9,047 bases of DNA from contig JAGHSH010000265.1 in the NCBI GenBank assembly GCA_018065965.1, positions 1-9,047 of the forward strand, given 5' to 3'. The DNA comes from Candidatus Apopatocola equi. Lineage in GTDB: Bacteria > Bacillota > Clostridia > Oscillospirales > Oscillospiraceae. Both the position numbers and the translations under genes were made by a program. This document shows, in pieces, positions 6,137 to 9,047 of the stretch. The number at the start of each line of letters is the position of its first letter. Within the stretch, counting starts at the first letter, position 1. The notes below the pieces were generated by a model. The model did no database searches, was not told the origin of the DNA, and worked only from the letters and a program-made list of their open reading frames with translations.

Positions 6137-8608
6137 TCAGCACTCCTCTTCTCTGGCCGTGGCAGCCATGCCCAGCACGCGCACGCCCTCAGCGGGCTTC
6201 ATGATGCGCACGCCCTGCGTCACGCGGCTGTAGCAGCTCACAGAATCGGAAGCAAAGCGGATGGCGGTGCCGTCCTCGGCGATGAGGATCACGTCCTCCT
6301 CCCCGGTGACTACCCGGGCAGCACAGACCTTTCCGGTCTTTTCCGTGACCTGATAGCCCTTGTTGCCGAAGCCGCCGCGGCCCTGCACGGTATATTCCTC
6401 CAGCGCGGTGCGCTTGCCGTAGCCGTTTTCGGTCACGGTCAGCACGGTGCCCTCGCCCTCGATGCACTCGGCGTCCACCACGTAGTCGCCCTCCCGGAGC
6501 CGGATGCCCCGGACGCCTACGGCGGTGCGTCCCATGACACGCACATCGCTTTCCTCAAAGCAGATGCTCATACCGTCATGGGTCAGCATCAGCACCCGAT
6601 CCTCGCCGTGGGTCAGGCTCACGTTGATGAGCTCATCCCCCTCATCCAGCGAAAGCACGCGGATGCCGGAGGCGCGGATATTGCGGATGGCGCTGAGCTC
6701 GATCCGCTTGACGGTGCCCAGACGGGTGGAGAAGAACAGGCAGGCGCCCTCCTGCTCCAGATCCCGCAGGTGCAGCATGAAGTTGACCTTCTCGTCGGGA
6801 TCGACCTGCAGAATGTTGACGATATTGGTGCCCCGGGCGCTCCGTCCGGCCTCAGGGATGGTGTAGCCCTTCTTCCGGTAGCAGCGTCCCTGAGAGGTGA
6901 AGAACAGGATATAGTCATGGGTGGAGCCGGTGAACACGGTCTCCACGAAGTCCTCTTCCCGGGTGGCCATGCCCTTCACGCCCTTGCCGCCGCGGCCCTG
7001 CGCCTTGTACTCGGCGGCGGGGGTGCGCTTGATGTAGCCGTTGTGGCTGAGGGTATAGACGCACTCCTCCTCATCGATGAGATCTTCAATGTCGATCTCG
7101 TCCTCGATGTCCTGAATTTCGGTGCGGCGCTCGTCGCCGTACTTATCGGCGATGGCCTGCAGCTCCTCCCGGAGGATGGCCTTGATCTTATTCTCGTCGC
7201 CCAGCACCTCGAGATACCAGGCGATCTTCTTTTCCAGCTCGTCATACTCCGCCTGCAGCTTCTCCCGGTTGAGACCCTGCAGCTGGATCAGACGCATATC
7301 GCAGATAGCCTGCGCCTGGATCTCGTCCAGACCGAAGCGCTCCATCAGCCGCTCGCGGGCGTTGTCATAGGAGGAGCGAATGATGCGCACGACCTCGTCA
7401 ATGTTGTCCTGTGCGATGAGCAGACCCTCCAGCAAATGGGCGCGCTCCCTGGCCTTCTTCAGATCATACTGAGTCCGGCGGGTGATGATCTCTTCCTGAA
7501 AGCTCAGGTACTCCTGCAGGATGTGCTTGAGGGAGAGGATGCGGGGCTGGGTCTGACCGTTGACCAGAGCCAGCATATTCACGGCGAAGGTGGTCTGCAT
7601 CTGGGTCTGGGCAAAGAGCTTGTTGAGCACAACCTGGGGGTTGGCGTCCCGCTTCAGCTCGATGACCACCCGCATACCGTTGCGGTCGGACTCATCGCGC
7701 AGATCGGAGATCTCCTCCAGCCGCTTGTCCTTGACCTGCTCGGCCATGGTCTTGATGAGCTGATGCTTGTTGACCTGATAGGGCAGCTCGTGGACGATAA
7801 TGCGGGTGCGGTGATCCTTGCCGTATTCCTCAAAATCCGCCTTGGCGCGGACGGTGATGTGGCCCCGGCCGGTGCCGTAGGCGGCACGGATGCCGCTGCG
7901 GCCCATAATAACGCCCCGTGTGGGGAAATCGGGCCCCTTCACGTGCTCCATGAGCTCATCGAGGGTGGCGTCCGGATTGTCCATCACGCAGATGGCTGCG
8001 CCGATGACCTCCCGCAGATTGTGGGGCGGGATGTTGGTGGCCATGCCTACGGCGATGCCGCTGGAGCCGTTGACCAGCAGATTGGGGAAGCGGCTGGGCA
8101 GCACCTGGGGCTCCTTGCGGGTCTCATCGAAGTTTGGCAGGAAATCCACAGTCTCCTTGTCGATGTCCCGGAGCATCTCGTTGGCCATCTTGGCCATGCG
8201 CGCCTCAGTATAACGGTAGGCTGCGGGGGGATCGCCGTCCACGGAGCCGAAGTTGCCGTGGCCGTCCACCAGCGGATAGCGCATGGAGAAATCCTGCGCC
8301 AGACGCACCAGTGCATCGTACACGCTGGCGTCGCCGTGGGGATGATAGCGGCCCAGCACGTCACCGACGGCGGTGGCGCACTTGCGGTAGGGCTTGTCGG
8401 CGGTGAGATTGTCCTCGTACATGGCGTAGAGGATGCGCCGGTGTACGGGCTTGAGTCCGTCGCGGACGTCGGGCAGGGCTCGACCCACGATGACGGACAT
8501 GGCATAGTCAATGTAGCTGGTCTGCATCTCCTGCACCAGCTCCGACTCGGTTATATGCTGCTCGGGGAAGGTAATGTCCTCGGGCTTGTAGTCTCTGTTA
8601 TGTGCCAA
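6137..8608 (-). CDS. gyrA: DNA gyrase subunit A
   Basis: GyrA is the breakage-reunion subunit of the A2B2 gyrase that introduces negative supercoils using ATP. It has 823 residues, normal for Firmicutes. The N-terminal part holds the winged-helix domain with catalytic Arg132-Tyr133 (AAYRYTEAR) and the quinolone-determining region RYHPHGDASVYD (88-98). A tower and coiled-coil region follows (about 365-495). The C-terminal beta-pinwheel carries a full GyrA box QGRGGKG at 537-543, which marks it as GyrA rather than ParC, and a box-like QGRGGFG at 742-748. The start is TTG at 8606-8608, since no ATG is in reach and AAGGAGGT (8617-8624) lies 8 nt upstream. Ala94 replaces the serine common at E. 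coli position 83, while Asp98 (E. coli 87) is kept. It follows gyrB and precedes rnhA. Confidence 0.97.
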   Translation of the reverse strand: MAHNRDYKPEDITFPEQHITESELVQEMQTSYIDYAMSVIVGRALPDVRDGLKPVHRRILYAMYEDNLTADKPYRKCATAVGDVLGRYHPHGDASVYDALVRLAQDFSMRYPLVDGHGNFGSVDGDPPAAYRYTEARMAKMANEMLRDIDKETVDFLPNFDETRKEPQVLPSRFPNLLVNGSSGIAVGMATNIPPHNLREVIGAAICVMDNPDATLDELMEHVKGPDFPTRGVIMGRSGIRAAYGTGRGHITVRAKADFEEYGKDHRTRIIVHELPYQVNKHQLIKTMAEQVKDKRLEEISDLRDESDRNGMRVVIELKRDANPQVVLNKLFAQTQMQTTFAVNMLALVNGQTQPRILSLKHILQEYLSFQEEIITRRTQYDLKKARERAHLLEGLLIAQDNIDEVVRIIRSSYDNARERLMERFGLDEIQAQAICDMRLIQLQGLNREKLQAEYDELEKKIAWYLEVLGDENKIKAILREELQAIADKYGDERRTEIQDIEDEIDIEDLIDEEECVYTLSHNGYIKRTPAAEYKAQGRGGKGVKGMATREEDFVETVFTGSTHDYILFFTSQGRCYRKKGYTIPEAGRSARGTNIVNILQVDPDEKVNFMLHLRDLEQEGACLFFSTRLGTVKRIELSAIRNIRASGIRVLSLDEGDELINVSLTHGEDRVLMLTHDGMSICFEESDVRVMGRTAVGVRGIRLREGDYVVDAECIEGEGTVLTVTENGYGKRTALEEYTVQGRGGFGNKGYQVTEKTGKVCAARVVTGEEDVILIAEDGTAIRFASDSVSCYSRVTQGVRIMKPAEGVRVLGMAATAREEEC

Positions 8609-8818
8609 AATGTTTGACCTCCTTGGGTTTTAGCTTAAGCGAGCCTCGCAGAGTTTCCGGCGCCGGAGCGGCGGAAAGAAAATCATATCCATTTTTGCGG
8701 GAGCTTTGCCCCCGCAAAAATACTTCTCGCCCTGCAAGTGTGCGAGCGCAGCGAGTGCGCGCCGTCAGGGCGCATCCCCTCGTTGGCTGCCCCGCTGCCA
8801 ACGAAGCGCGAACGCGCT
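8609..8818 (-). other. Hairpin-rich gyrB-gyrA spacer
   Basis: This 210-nt spacer has no gene. It holds an 11-bp inverted repeat (8691-8701 with 8711-8721), an 8-bp hairpin (8780-8787 with 8797-8804), and a 7-bp hairpin with a 2-nt loop (8804-8810 with 8813-8819) that overlaps the gyrB stop codon. A 6-bp pair (8729-8734 with 8766-8771) encloses further GC-rich repeats. None is followed by a T-run in the gyrB-to-gyrA direction, so no classical terminator separates the genes. No convincing gyrA promoter was found, so gyrA is probably read from the gyrB transcript. Confidence 0.6.
8617..8624 (-). promoter_or_regulatory. Perfect Shine-Dalgarno fixing the TTG start of gyrA
   Basis: AAGGAGGT on the minus strand is fully complementary to the 16S anti-Shine-Dalgarno. 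It stands 8 nt before TTG 8606-8608, which is followed by AHNRDYKPED, a typical GyrA beginning. It decides the start, because no in-frame ATG is nearby. Confidence 0.85.
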
Positions 8819-9047
8819 TTAGATATCCAGATTCACCACGTACTCTGCGTTCGTCTCGATCCAGTCGCGCCGGGGCTCGACCTCCTCGCCCATGAGGATG
8901 GTGAACACCTCGTCGGCACGGACGGCGTCTTGCAGCGTGATGAGGCGCAGGGTGCGGCGTTCGGGATCCATGGTGGTCTCACACAGCTCCTCCGGGTGCA
9001 TCTCGCACAGACCCTTGAAGCGGCTGATATCCAGCTTCTCATTGGGA
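8819..9047 (-). CDS. gyrB: DNA gyrase subunit B, C-terminal 75 residues (cut by the window edge)
   Basis: GyrB is the ATPase subunit of gyrase; its C-terminal part contains the TOPRIM region and the tail that binds GyrA and DNA. Only the last 75 codons are present, ending in TAA at 8819-8821. The visible stretch matches the very conserved end of GyrB: RFKGL.EM.PEEL.ETTMDPERR, then DEVFTILMG..VEPRR..IE.NA and the terminal NLDI. Two positions differ from the usual sequence: KGLGEM reads KGLCEM (codon 9005-9007), and the tryptophan of QLWETTMDP is cysteine (8981-8983). It continues beyond the right edge and lies directly upstream of gyrA on the same strand, the classic gyrB-gyrA order. ParE is the alternative, but the ETTMDP...NLDI tail and the gyrA neighbour favour GyrB. 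Confidence 0.94.
   Translation of the reverse strand, partial: PNEKLDISRFKGLCEMHPEELCETTMDPERRTLRLITLQDAVRADEVFTILMGEEVEPRRDWIETNAEYVVNLDI

Noticed and set aside
5678..8617. A 979-codon open frame on the plus strand, antisense to gyrA and rnhA
   Set aside because: It mirrors real minus-strand genes in GC-rich DNA, is made of low-complexity runs of Leu, Gly, Ala, His and Val, has no recognisable motif, and gyrA and rnhA are certain.
8682..8688. A TATGAT -10 box as a gyrA promoter on the minus strand
   Set aside because: No acceptable -35 box lies at 16-18 nt upstream; that position falls within the 8691-8721 inverted repeat.
8691..8721. Intrinsic terminator after gyrB
   Set aside because: The A/T outer pairs are arranged with T before and A after the stem on both strands, the reverse of a terminator, and no T-run follows.

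Overview
The window reads as a chromosomal segment of a spore-forming, GC-rich Firmicute, most like the Clostridia and Oscillospiraceae side of the phylum. This rests on a GerA-family germinant receptor operon, strong AGGAGG-type ribosome binding sites, sigma-A-like promoters, the style of the GyrA, GyrB and AsnRS proteins, and a leader that resembles clostridial rRNA leaders. The species assignment is inference; no search could be run.

Layout. Positions 1-245 are AT-rich. On the minus strand they hold what looks like a strong rRNA operon promoter (TTGACA, 17-nt spacer, TATTAT, with phased A-tracts upstream) and a structured leader running off the left edge, where a 16S gene would be expected. 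Diverging from it on the plus strand is a three-gene spore germination operon in the order A-C-B, as in gerK: gerKA (298-1763, broken by a -1 frameshift near 1338), gerKC (1760-2674, lipoprotein) and gerKB (2671-3738, transporter-like membrane protein). The genes are coupled by ATGA overlaps. A sigma-G-like promoter precedes the operon. Positions 3739-4154 carry no gene but hold a cluster of hairpins, ending in a bidirectional terminator between the convergent gerK and asnS units.

The rest of the window is on the minus strand, transcribed from right to left: the end of gyrB (8819-9047, partial), a 210-nt hairpin-rich spacer, gyrA (6137-8608, TTG start with a perfect Shine-Dalgarno), rnhA (5612-6046) and asnS (4155-5549). 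The asnS gene has its own sigma-A-like promoter overlapping the end of rnhA. A gyrB-gyrA block followed by an rRNA operon recalls the origin-proximal region of many Firmicutes, so the window may lie near oriC (inference).

How the genes work together: GerKA, GerKC and GerKB would form one inner-spore-membrane nutrient sensor. GyrA and GyrB form DNA gyrase, RNase HI removes RNA from RNA:DNA hybrids, and AsnRS charges tRNA-Asn. No mobile element, CRISPR array, tRNA or defence system was seen, and I found no clear evidence of a novel multi-gene system. The most notable points are the gerKA frameshift, the promoter/start conflict at gerKA, the hairpin cluster, the alanine at the quinolone-determining position of GyrA, and two unusual cysteines in a highly conserved GyrB motif.
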